Below, in pieces: positions 13,567 through 24,490 of a stretch of 64,000 nucleotides of DNA (within the stretch, counting starts at the first letter, position 1; each line of letters begins with the position of its first letter). Both the position numbers and the translations under genes were made by a program. This stretch comes from Tubiluchus corallicola (taxonomy: Eukaryota; Priapulida; Priapulimorpha; Priapulimorphida; Tubiluchidae), in the NCBI GenBank assembly GCA_030141605.1, contig JAQGDQ010000127.1, positions 308,001-372,000 of the forward strand, written 5' to 3'. Below the pieces are notes generated by a model. That model searched no databases. It was given only the letters and a program-made list of their open reading frames with translations, and was not told the DNA's origin.

Positions 13567-15763
13567 GTTATCAGTGCAGCACCAAAAAATATCTAGAACA
13601 AAAAACTTGTTTTACAAAATCTCTTGCAGTAAAACGAAACAAGCCCATTTCCAGTTTAGATGATTCACTGTTTAAATTATCAATCAATGCAGAATTTTTC
13701 TGTTTCATTAATCAATTATGAATTGATGACAGATTGGGCATTTGTGATGACTCAGACTGAATTTCGAAAGAGAAACAAAAGTTACAAAATAGCGCCGATC
13801 GAGGATGCCACTGGAGGGAGAGAACACACAATCTGCAAAATGGCAGTGGTTTAGCAAAGTCGGATGTCGTACTAAACGCGATAGTCTCTTTTACTTTCCA
13901 ATAAGTTCACACTTTTTTTAGTAAACCACTGCTCATTTCTATGTTGTGATAAAAAACAACCGCTTTCTGGAAACGAAAATATTTCAATAAAACGAGCAAT
14001 CTTTGTTCGTTTTCATTATGCTGACACTAACTTTTAAATAATTCATTTATATATTTAAATATGACGCAGATCGTTATTGCTTTACATCAGTGTGCAGATA
14101 AACAATGCATCTTTCTATTGAAGCACTGTTTCAGCGATATTTTTGATGTGGGCAATCTCAAAATGCGTTAAAAAAGAAACACCTAAATTGCAAACTACCC
14201 CAAAACATGCATTGTTAGGTGAGAAAAAGGCGTTAAATGTTCCTCGTTGTTAAAATGTCGCAAAACGGGGAGTCGTTTAAGCGAGGACTTACTGTATTTG
14301 GAATATTGTGACTCCCAGGCTCGGTGGAGTAATTTCCGTCAGAACAAACTATGCAGATTATGGACACACCACGCGGATTACTATCGAACTGAGTCAGCTA
14401 TTGTCATATGTCACCTCACTACAGATTTACGTGTGTTAACAGAGAGAGATTGCTAGATTCACACAAAAACTAACGCAACAAAGGGTGCCATGTTGATGGG
14501 TAAGCTACTGCTTTATTCTAATGAGTGCTTGTTATTTATTAATGTGAAATTTTTGCAATAACATTTGTTATGGGAATGCCATGTATGAATTTGTGTCCAC
14601 ATAAAAAATTAGTTAGAATTGCCAACCTCATGCATTGTCTATAAATGTTTAAATTGGGCAAAAAAGCATTGATCAGGAAGGTCTTTTGCAGGTAACAGCA
14701 TATACATTTTCATTTAAATGAAACAATATTACTGTATTCTTACCAATTGTCTTTTATTTGCAAAATGATTCAAATATTCAAGAAACTACTATAATTATTA
14801 ATTGTTATAATTGTGTATATTCATCAATTAGATCCAAATAATTATTATTATAGTTTTACCTATTACATACTGTAGACCTAATGACAAATCGAAAGTTCCA
14901 ATATTTTCACTATTATGTTTATTTTGGCCTCTACATAATATATGGTTCAAATCTAGGGATTTGTTCCAAATATTTTCCAGCAAATTTGGTTTCAAAAATT
15001 CAACTATTATGAATTTATTCCATCTGGCATCACTACACAAAATATCTTCTGAACAGGTTTATTAGTGAAAAAAACATTTCATGAGGGGTTTTCTGTAAAA
15101 GGTTTTTTCTTGAACGAAAAAGGCAGGCAGAAACAAAGGTGTCCGACAGCAAAACAATTTTTGGGGCACAGCATAAAACTATTAGATCTATTTCAGGGTC
15201 ATTAAGAACTTAATTGTTAATTAACTACTTTTCTTTTAAGTCGGTCTTCTCTTAATTATCGGGTCAAGTCGCTTAACTATGGACTGTTTTCCACGATGTG
15301 AAAAATTACATAATGTTTAATATCTATACCTGGAAAGCAATTTTTTCCAAGTGAACAGGTAAGTTGTTAATTTGCCCACAGCATCCTGTAAATTTGAAAA
15401 ACAGAGTATACCAGGCTATTTTTAGATTAGCCATAATTGATTTAGATTTATTCATTTTAACAGAACAGGTACATCAGCAATATAAATCATAAATGTTAGT
15501 TTGTAACTAATTAATTATCTACTAGCTTATAACTAGTCTTATAACTAGAGCGAAATAATGACTGTGGTCAACATTTAAAAGAATTTCACTAGAAATGGCT
15601 GCAACAGTATTATTATACATACAGACAGTTGCTGTTGCCCAACAATATGGTGCCTTTTGAGCGTCACATGTTCGAAGTATTGTTCTATACCTAAGCTAGC
15701 AATTTCTCTGTACGCAAGCACTTCATCTAAATCCGTGCAACCCGCTGATTTGTTGTTTGCTGA
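13515..15763 (-). CDS. Putative small membrane protein ORF overlapping the TYW5 start (partial, 3 exons)
   Basis: Minus-strand exons 15763-15691, 15385-15330 and 13592-13515 have good splice borders: acceptors ending TATTCAG, TTTACAG and TTCTAG, and donors GTATAG and GTATAG. Their phases fit one continuous frame of about 68 codons ending in TAA. The first exon encodes an acidic stretch (TDLDEVLAYREIASLG), the second a short CCGQINNLPVHLEK region, and the third a hydrophobic helix ([17 protein letters not shown]) near the C-terminus, as in a tail-anchored or single-pass protein. The third exon is also the first TYW5 exon, read in another frame, so about 50 nt code twice. No start exon was found upstream; repeats fill that region. 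I do not recognise the family. Alternatively these are non-coding 5' exons of TYW5. Confidence 0.35.
14150..14298. mobile_element. Second MITE fragment ending in GCGAGGACTTACTGTA
   Basis: The right end TTTAAGCGAGGACTTACTGT matches the fragment near 10340. Upstream there is shared GTTAAA-rich sequence. No left terminus is clear. It lies in the intron between the putative upstream exon (15330) and the first TYW5 exon. Confidence 0.5.
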
Positions 15764-15849
15764 CTGAATACAGAAAGATTCACGGCAAGCATTAAGTGAA
15801 ATAAATTGATTTTAATTTCATTCACATTAGTAATAGTTATTATTATCTA

Positions 15850-16260
15850 TGTTGAAAACCGCCTCATCTTCATCATTCAATGAATCATATTGACCAGGGA
15901 CACGATTCCATTCACCACCGCATGCCAGGAATCCCTACTCGCTGCAATGCCCCAAGTGTATTTATTTCTAAGAATCAGTGCTGAAGTATTTAAATTTTTC
16001 TGTGAAAAATCTAGATATGTTAACATTTGTCCTCCTGCAGGTTTTCTAGCTGGTTCTATGACTTATTGAAGAGCTATTTTCACTGGATTATCTCATCAGG
16101 TAGCCTAAGCATATGCCCAATCCGTCTTAAACAGTGTCTTTTTACTTTTCTTGTCCAAGGTTCTTCTTTTATTTTCTCATAGAGATCTTTGTTTGAGATT
16201 TTCTTTGGCTATCTGATACCCAAAATGTTTCTATAATGTAAAACCACCTCATTATCATCG
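15850..16260 (-). mobile_element. RTE/L2-like LINE C-terminal fragment
   Basis: Read on the minus strand, around 16070-16180 there is a frame with KEEPWTRKVKRHCL, then RRIGHMLRLPDE. This is the C-terminal pattern after the reverse transcriptase in RTE-like LINEs, where R-W-x-G-H-V-L-R-M is usual. It is short, decayed and has no catalytic part. Immediately to the right, a GATGACGATGATAATGA-type tail (minus sense) also resembles a LINE 3' end, and a similar one occurs at 49262-49340. Confidence 0.5.
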
Positions 16261-16364
16261 TCATCATATGCCCGTCATGTCTATTGTAGACATTGGGCAG
16301 AAATAAAAGAATCTGCCTTCAGACAAATAAATGCAGCAGTAATCCAGTAAAAAACTAGACACTG

Positions 16365-16435
16365 CTATGCCAAACAACAACAACACACAACAACAGCAGC
16401 AGCAGTAGCAGCAACAACAACAACATCAAATATTA
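16365..16435 (+). repeat. (CAA)n/(CAG)n simple repeat
   Basis: This is an imperfect run of CAA and CAG triplets (CAACAACAGCAGCAGCAGTA and similar). It has no reading-frame context and is probably a non-coding microsatellite. Confidence 0.8.
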
Positions 16436-16575
16436 AAACCTACCACTATCAAATAAGAATGACAGTCCCAGACAAAAAAATCAGCTATACTTCACATCAG
16501 AATCATAAACTTACAATTTTAGCCATCAGAACATTGCAAGACTGCACAATTCTGGTAAACAGACTATAATAACCT

Positions 16576-16995
16576 TTGCATCATATAAGAAAAAATGTGG
16601 CAGAGTGCATTGACTGCTGCCTTAACATGGAGCTTAACGTTGAATATGCACGAGCCAAACAAATGCTAAAAGAAAGATACGGTGGTGAGTTTATTATGAC
16701 GCAAGCGTGGATAAAGAAAATCGCAGATTTTAAGATCATTAAGGCATCGGAACCAAAAATGCACAGAGATTATGCAGACACTTTGAGATGTTGTTTTGAA
16801 TCTCTTGCTGCTATGGGTCACCTGGCTGAAATCAACACTCAAGTCAAGGAAATTTGACAAAAATTATTGTCAAGCTCCCAGTGCACCAACATGCCACCTG
16901 GACGTGTCCGTATCTAGCTCTTGTGAAACCTACACCGTTAGCAGGTATACTGCATATGAAATCCAGTCAATACACTGAAAACCGCCTATCATATA
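16576..16995 (+). mobile_element. BEL/Pao retrotransposon gag-like fragment (DUF1759 type)
   Basis: The frame from 16576 reads EYARAKQMLKERYGG, then ITQAWIKKIADF and HRDYADTLRCCFESL. This is the order found in the DUF1759 region of BEL/Pao polyproteins (A-R-x-L-L-x-x-x-F-G, later a tract on absent or few partners, then KIVxKLP). After a frameshift near 16855, KIIVKLPVHQ continues the pattern. No protease, reverse transcriptase or LTR is attached. The fragment is cut at 17001 by the TIR element described next, and its sequence resumes at 17903. Confidence 0.6.
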
Positions 16996-17000
16996 GCATC

Positions 17001-17897
17001 TGTTGGGAGCCGTTTGGAGTACGCGGTCTACTTGGGCTGCCCAAGTAGGACACTAGAGACAGGTCGTGAATTCAGTCGTTAAGTGTACTGACACCGTCCG
17101 TTGTGCTTGTTTATGTAATAATAATAATTAAAAACGTTAATACACGTTGAATAATTTATTATACATCTAATAAAATAAAAGAATTTTATTCTGAGCTGGT
17201 AGAACGGACAATATTAAATTTGGTTTCGATATTAATGTTGTTGAAGTGAAAAAACCCCACTTTTTTGCGAATTCAACATTTGTTTAAGGTATATCATTTT
17301 TGATTTTGTCTCACTTCACAAACAGGTGATCCGTTTCACTACCTCTTGGGCAAATAATTGTTTTCTTATAAGTAAACGTTCTAGCGATCTATGTGTCCTA
17401 CATGGGCTAGCGAGCCATGTAGGACAGTGCCCTACATGTTACAATACTACTGATAATATTAAAACTAATTATCCTTGCTTTTCTTAAATGTTAAAAATTA
17501 CTTTTTGGTGTTGTGAAGGCTTAGCAGCATCTGTCTCATTTTTAAATTTGCAATTATTTCTGTAATAACTGTGTGCAGAATTTCTCTCTTTAAAGCATTA
17601 GATACTAGGTTTAATGTTATGATATATTAATGGAGTTAATCATAATGATGAAATTATTGTAAGAAATGCATTTGTAAATTGCCAAGGAATATCCATTTCT
17701 AAAAGAAATTTTGTTTTATGCTTTATTATGTCATAACAATACTTATAAACAATGGTAATATAAACTGGAAACAAGTTTTGCCAGAGCAAGTTTCTCGACA
17801 AAAATCGCTAGTGTCCTACTTGGGCTGCCCATGTAGGACACTACTTTTAGCGCATCAAGTGGTCTACTTGGCGCAGTGGTCCAAACGGCTCCCAACA
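17001..17897. mobile_element. Palindrome-bearing TIR element, copy 1 (5-bp duplication GCATC)
   Basis: The element runs from TGTTGGGAGCCGTTTGGA to its inverse TCCAAACGGCTCCCAACA, an 18-bp perfect terminal inverted repeat. GCATC flanks both sides (16996-17000 and 17898-17902). The subterminal regions hold the inverted motif TACTTGGGCTGCCCAAGTA, and the middle holds a hairpin, GTCCTACATGGGCT facing AGCCATGTAGGAC, at about 17397-17428. There is no ORF. Copies 2 and 3 in this window share the interior. TG..CA ends with a 5-bp duplication also fit a solo LTR, but the long inverted ends favour a DNA transposon. Confidence 0.75.
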
Positions 17898-18028
17898 GCA
17901 TCATATCACATGCCGGTCACACCTGAGCAATAAGCATGATCTACTCAAAGAGTTCAATTTAGTTTCAATTCAATTTTATTGCGCAAATGCGCTATAAAGT
18001 ACATTGGTAAAACATAATCTACAACATA

Positions 18029-18483
18029 CCGTATTTTCCTGTGTATAAGAGACCCTTTTTTGCTCAGAATTTTCACTTTAAAAATAGGGGGTCTCTTATA
18101 CATGGGAGTAAGTCTTTTCAACAAGATGCATAAATTGTGACACTAATGATTTTAAAGAAATAAGTGCTCTACAACTGTTTTGCGTGTCGCGTTCGACTAT
18201 GAAGCGGTTGTAAGCAATACAAGCATCGTGACACAGGCATTATCTCCTCGTTTTCTCTTTTCCTGTTACAGGTTTGCAGGTACGCACTTTAATATATACC
18301 AGTACTCTTTTTCTACAACACATTAACTGGTTTTATTTTGTTTTCAGTACCGCACTGAGTTGAAAAAAGTTGTACTCTACCCTCTAAAAATGTCCGTCTG
18401 AAAAAACTTTTTTCCAGAATTTTTGCCTAAAAATTGAAGGGGTCTCTTATACACAAGGGTCTCTTATACACGGGAAAATACGG
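18029..18483. mobile_element. 455-bp MITE with CCGTATTTTCC termini
   Basis: The left end CCGTATTTTCCTGTGTATAA and the right end TTATACACGGGAAAATACGG are inverted copies, and TA lies on both sides. GGGTCTCTTATACA is repeated three more times inside. It is non-coding. The ends and TA target suit a Tc1/mariner-like or related MITE. Confidence 0.85.
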
Positions 18484-18839
18484 TAGGCCAAATAAAACAT
18501 ACATATAAAATTAATATGCATAAGCTTTGTGCAAATGGTTATTTTTGCAGACAAACATAACTGTAATGTAGTACAGGCAAGAATACAAGAAATCACAATT
18601 AAAGCAAAAGCCAAGGCTCTCGGGAAGATGAACTTATTCTAATATTTGAGAAAAATATTAGAAAGTTTCAGCAATGAAATTGTGGCAAGCGCCTCGTGTA
18701 ATTAATAATTTCAATTTAAAATCGCGATCACTTCACGCTTGGGCACGATTCAGGCGATTCACAGCGGCTATTCTAATATTTCTAGGAGGCTCCTGTATAT
18801 CCTCATCATAAAGGAGTAAGCCAAAAAACTGTATCCTGT

Positions 18840-21800
18840 CACGATGTTGTTCTTACACCTCTACACTGACCTCTACATTTAATTTTCATTAACATTCTAA
18901 CTTCTTTTGAAACAAATGCTTTTCTAGCCGAAAACTTTTTTCCTCCTTTTGAGCAGCTGTTTCTGATATCAATAACTTGCTTGCTCCACTCTGTATATTT
19001 AGTTTGGAATACTTCACTTTTACTCCACATTTTAGTCAGCTCACCCTTTTCTGTTTTTTTTTCTGAACAACTCGAGTTCATTGGGCGACATCCTACAAAT
19101 GCTTCTGTTGTTTCCCTTACTTGATTTATTTACTTATTGCCCGTCAGTGTTAACAAATACAGTGTTATGATCAGAGAACTTTTCAACTACCTGACCGTTT
19201 TCATTCTCTATACTGTACATGCCCTATAATTTCGGTTCATCTATTGTCATTAACTTTATCCATCGATTTCCTTTTTATTCACAACACAATAATCTAAAAC
19301 AGATTTCTCTTCCGCCTCAACCCGTGTTCAGAGACATTTACATTTCTCCGTGGAAATAACTACACACAAATTAGTTTGATCAATTAACTTAATTAGTAAT
19401 TTACCACCTGCACTACACTCTTTTTTATTTCCTTTGATGATGCTTCCAGTTTTACAGTTGAAATCTCCAATCAGGAGAAGACTCACTTTTGCTTCTAGCT
19501 TCCATGACATGTTTTGTTATATGGTCATACATCTTTTTCAATTGTGATACCTTTGTTCTGGTTTCTTGAGGTCCATATACAAGTCCAAGTCGTATTTTCA
19601 TCTTCCTATTGTTAATTACACACCACAAGCTTTCATGATTTTCCTCTGTTCTATTAACGTCTACCATCACCCTGTATACTGCTGATTTTACAATGTTATC
19701 ATCCCTCCATTGTTTTTATCTTTTCTCTCCATTTTAAAGCAACTGTATCCTTCAAATTCTATCATGTCAGACTCCTTCAAAAATGTTTCCACTAAGCAGA
19801 AAATTTCTGGTTTTCATTCTTGTTCAATGTTTGTAATTCAGCACTTTCTTTCTGATGCCATTACAATTTCCACAAATCGATGAAAAGTTTTTGTAATTTT
19901 TTTTATTTCTTTGTGATTTTTTCTTTTTAGTCTCTCGCTTCATTTCTATTGTCATCAAAACTTGTATTCCTTATGTTAGTTATCTCTGTACTTACACTAT
20001 CATACTCATCAACTTTATTTACATATTTACAAACATTTCTCCAGATACCTAATTCTTCAAATCCCCCCATATGCCTCTCAACGGCTTCTATAACCACCTT
20101 TATCTGGTCATTTAGGTTTTTTGTAAAAAAGACATCCGTTGATTCTTTCTCAATTTCTTTGCCTTTTCCGTACGTGAATGCGGGTTTTTCTTTTACTTCA
20201 TACTCCCAGTAACCTTTTCTCCAATTTGTTGGTCCATAAACTATAGTGTTTTCCAAAATTCTGCTTTTCTTCTGTGGCTTCTTCTCGTGCTCTGTGCCAA
20301 AACCTATTTTTTTTCCAAACATACAGTATTTCCCGTCCTCCCATTTCCACAAACTTCTTTCATATCTCCAAACTTCTCATGCTTATACCAGCGTTAACAG
20401 CATTTCTCCATGTTAACAGTGTAGTCCTTTATCATAAAAATTGCATAAGGGAACAGTACTTTCTTCATCTTTGTTTTCAACTACACCTCCTCTATTGTCT
20501 ACATCTTCATCAACAGTTTCCCTAGATTTTACTATTTTCTTCGTACCTTCTACTGTTGTTTGCAAATCTCTTTTTTCTTTTGTTAACAGGTCTTTCAACA
20601 CATAAAATGTTTGCTTATCCTTTTTTAATGCTTCACCTTCATTTTTTCTTCCAAGTTTTGCTTATACTTTTCCCACCCTCTTCTTTTAGTTCTTTCATTT
20701 ATTCTCTTTACTATTTAGCCTTTTCTCTAACTCGTTTTCCTTTTCTTTAAACCTATCCAACTGAATAATTTCACTTCCCTTTTGCTGCATTTGTAGTTCT
20801 TTCCCCTTTATCTGTTCCTTTAATGTGCAGTTTTCTTCTCTCTCTAAGCCGTTGCTCACATTTTCTTTTTGTTTCTCATTTCTAACTCTATATGTGCAGC
20901 CCTCAGTTCTGTAATCTCTTCTTTATATTGTTCTAATTCTTTATCTACTTGGGCACACCGAGTGCTAATCTTCATTACCTTCTCCTTTTCTAAGGTAATT
21001 TCTGATTGAAGATTTTCTCTTTGTTCTTCCCATTTACTTTTCTTTAATTTAAAGAGTTCCTCTCCTTCCTGGGAGTTTTGCTTTTCTTTTAATGCACCTT
21101 ATCTTTCTTCTACAACTATCATTTTACAGGCCTTCAATTCTCCTATTTGTTTCTTTATCTTTTTATACTTTTTATCGTATTGCACATACTTCACACAACC
21201 AAAAAATTGTATCAATGGTTTCCTCCATCCCCTTCTTTTTCATTTCTTTAAATGCCGTGTTAATTGCCCTATACGCTTTTTTGCTCATTTCTATGCAGAC
21301 CCCATGGTGCCATTTATTACACCAATAACAAAGTAAACCATCATCTTTTGTTGCAACAGTCACTTTGCACTTTTGACAATCTTCATCATCATCCTCTTCC
21401 GCCTATTTCCAGTCTTTTCTTGCTTTTAGCTTCATACCCTTTACGAACATCTTTTTTCTCTTTATGATCACGTTCTGTAAGCCTAACTAAACCTAACTCC
21501 TGAGCTACTATTTCTTCATCTTCCTCGCTGTCATCATGTTGTTCACTATCTACAATACTGTTTCCTATATCAGTACTTTCCCCGTTATCAACTTGAAAAT
21601 ATTCTTCTACTATTCTTTCAAAACGAGTACTGTCAAAAAGTCATCAAACTTTCATTTTCAATTTTAGTTCTTTGCTGTAGCATTTCTTCCACATATGTAT
21701 TCCTTTAACCCACTTCAAAATCCCTCTTTTGCCTCTTTTGACTCTGTGTTACACTATTACCAGCTTCAATTTCACCTTGACCACATTCCTCTACTTCCAA

Positions 21801-21950
21801 ATTTTTTTTTATGTTCTGACATGACAAGTTTTCCGCTTTGCTTTAGACCCTGTGCAGTAGATGCCACTAAAAATTGCTAAACTTAATAGCCTTACTTGCT
21901 GACTAATCTATACTCCGTTCCTCAATACCTGTTATTTCGGGATCTGAGAG
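18840..21950 (-). mobile_element. CR1-like LINE, 5' part: ORF1 with PHD finger plus endonuclease, no reverse transcriptase
   Basis: On the minus strand the order is as follows. A PHD finger at about 21381-21175 has CQKC, CYWC, WHHGVC and WLCEVC, giving the Cys4-His-Cys3 spacing. A lysine/glutamate-rich coiled-coil region runs at about 21170-20400. A frame at 20352-19927 holds YGPTNWRKGYWEYEVKEK. Apurinic-like endonuclease pieces at 19670-19328 include VYGPQETR and LLIGDFNCK. A terminal part lies at 19081-18839. PHD-containing ORF1 proteins are known from CR1-like non-LTR elements. Frameshifts and stops break every domain. The copy ends near 18840 without any reverse transcriptase, although LINEs usually lose the 5' end. 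It is inactive. Confidence 0.7.
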
Positions 21951-23063
21951 TTAGTTTAGCTTATTCGGGCTCGCTGGTCTAAGACATTCTTCCACCCAGA
22001 ATGCAGCCTGTGGGGACCATATAAGTGGTGAACAAAGATACCTTTGTTAGTAATTTAGCGGAAAACACAAGTGTTGGAAAAAATCTCGCAGTCTTTCATT
22101 AGAAAAATCAAAATAACAAAATTAGATTCTTTCAAACACAACTCATTTCAACACCCTTTCACAAATTTTAATAGCGGGTTTTAACGGAGTATTCCAGCCA
22201 CTGTGCAAAAATTTGTTAAAGGCAGGAATGAATGCAATATAACACATTTTATTTTCACAAGATAGTCAACCACGTAGCGATTAATATCATACGCGACAAA
22301 ACTAGATTGCCACTTCACTATAAAAGCAATATTTTTGTATATTATAGATTTTCATCAGAGCACGAGAAAACACGTCCACTCGATCTGGTTGTAGTGTCAT
22401 GGTCGTGCTCATTTTGGTGAAAAATGGCATCATTCTGTCACCATGCAATATAAACAGTTATTCTGCTAAGTGCTTCAGCAATCTGTTTTTGAGTTATAAA
22501 GCAAACTCTATAAACTAAGTAACCCACCCAGTACCTACTGTATGCTCGCAAGTTTACATGTGTATCTGAAAGTCAACAAAAGTCTGTAAATTAATTACAT
22601 TTACGCAATTAATGTGTGCTATATTAAGACCAGTGTGAACCTGATTTAATAAATTTTAATTTTGTAGCCAAGGTAGCTCCATCTAGCTGGAAAGTTTTAA
22701 ATGTGGGCATTGACCCAATTATGTTTTCATTATGTAAACTTCAATCACATTAGCAAACTGCAAATAGCACCAAAAAAGCTCCAAAATTAATGGTGAATTA
22801 GTGACAGACCCACAACACATGGTTGAAATCATAAAATGATCGAGGAGTTCTACACGTCGTTTTCTAGAGAGCACATGACTACCTTCATCAATCCTGAAAC
22901 AGACATACCACTTTGTGACATTAACATTAATACCCAAGAACACATTCATCCAAACACTAAACATCAACTCTGCCCCAGGTCTTTATTTATTACATCTAGC
23001 TAAAGCCACACGTACTGCATATTTCTGAGCCACTAACCATTATCTACCGTAAATCATTAACAG
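21951..23063. other. Non-coding sequence between two LINEs
   Basis: The left part (21951-22100) may be the 5' UTR of the minus-strand CR1-like element. The rest is AT-rich, with an isolated minus frame at 22719-22967 that has no recognisable domain. I see no gene. Confidence 0.4.
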
Positions 23064-24490
23064 ATGCTAATTAACACATCAGAAGACTGGAAGCTCTCTG
23101 TTATTATACCTATATACAAGAAAAGTTTCAGAAATATAGCCAGCAACTATAGAGCAACCTCTTTGAGAGGTGTAGCTCTAAAGGTTAAAAAACACATTGT
23201 TAGTGATGTTAATGAATGCTTAATTAGCAACATTTTACTATTCAAATCACAGCCTCGCTTCACAAAATGACGATCAATTGTAACCAGCATGTTATAGTCT
23301 TCTTTGAGTATGCCTTTAGCCATATTAAAAATGTTCAGTTGGTATTATATACTTAGACTAGCTAAGGCTTTTGATAGGGTTGTCCAACAATGTCTTCGAG
23401 TTCTTGTCAAATTACAAGCCTATGGTATATAAGACAAACTTTTTAGCAGGACCAGGGTTTGGTTGTCAAAATTTAATAGAAAGTAGATGGATGGTGGTGA
23501 CACAGAGCAAACTATCATCAACACTTCTAGTTCTTTTTGGAGTGCCCCAATGTAGTATACTTGGACCTTGTTTGTCTTGATTTTCATTAACAACATTAAT
23601 GTTGGTATCATCTCAAAAGTTCAGTGTACTAAACGAAACTTGCTGGTTGTATGTCCTAGCCACAACCTGCTGCCACTTGCAAGCTCATGCGTGTCCTTGC
23701 CACAGTCTGCTGCCAACTTGCAAGCTGATTTACGTAAAATAAACCTGTGCACCAAATGCTGACAAACGACTTTTAACATAGCAGACGGAAAATGTAAAGT
23801 GATACATCTAGAGAAGGACACTCCGGAATATTGTTATCAATTTAACGGAGGATTCCTATCAGTGACTACTTCTGAAAAAGATTGGGATATTGTTGTGGAG
23901 GCTCAACTCAAATTCCTGCATACACATCTATGATAAAGTCGCCTAGGCAAATCAGGTACTCGGAGCAATCTCTTGAACAATTGTTAGTAGGAATAGAGAG
24001 ATCATCATCTAGCAAGGCCACACATCATATATGCAAACCATTCTTGGAGCCCGGAATATGTTAAGGATATTTAAACTGTAGAGAAAATACAAGAGAAGGC
24101 ACGGAATCGTCTAGCTGGGTTAAACAGAAGTAGATACGAAAGCACTCAATAGCCTTGCTTGCACAGACGTACTAGATGCTGCCTACTCGCGATGTATAAA
24201 ATGTTCACAGTTGTCTCTGACGTGGATACTGCAATGTTCCTTCATTGCTGTCCTTCACTAACTAATGGCCACAAGTGCAAAATAATTATGAAAGACATTT
24301 CAGGCTGGATGTTTACAAATCTAAATCTTACAACTATATCTGTGGAATTCACCACATGAAGACTTTAGTAGAACTACAATTGCAGCCTTCAAAACACACT
24401 TGGACAAATCCACACATACAAAAAAATGTCACATTAATTACTGATTTCTTCTGTATATGCTGGTTAACAAACTTTAAAACTTAAAAATAA
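23064..24490 (+). mobile_element. Decayed LINE reverse transcriptase (Jockey/L2 type)
   Basis: Pieces in successive frames follow the family order. At 23085-23200 there is EDWKLSVIIPIYKK, then NIASNYRATSLRGV. Around 23350-23370 there is a remnant of the AKAFDRV motif. At 23500-23610 there is SSTLLVLFGVPQ, then SILGP and IFINNINVG. Around 24075-24130 there is a QEKARNRLAG remnant of the C-terminal region. The YADD motif is not intact and frames shift many times. It is a pseudogene. Confidence 0.7.

Noticed and set aside
14828-15040. 70-codon minus frame between the putative upstream exon and the TYW5 start exon
   Set aside because: No similarity that I can name and no clear acceptor; the intron explanation is simpler.
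17001-17897. Solo BEL/Pao LTR interpretation of the TIR element
   Set aside because: TG..CA ends and a 5-bp duplication fit, but 18-bp perfect inverted termini plus longer inverted subterminal blocks are unusual for LTRs. Kept as the second choice.
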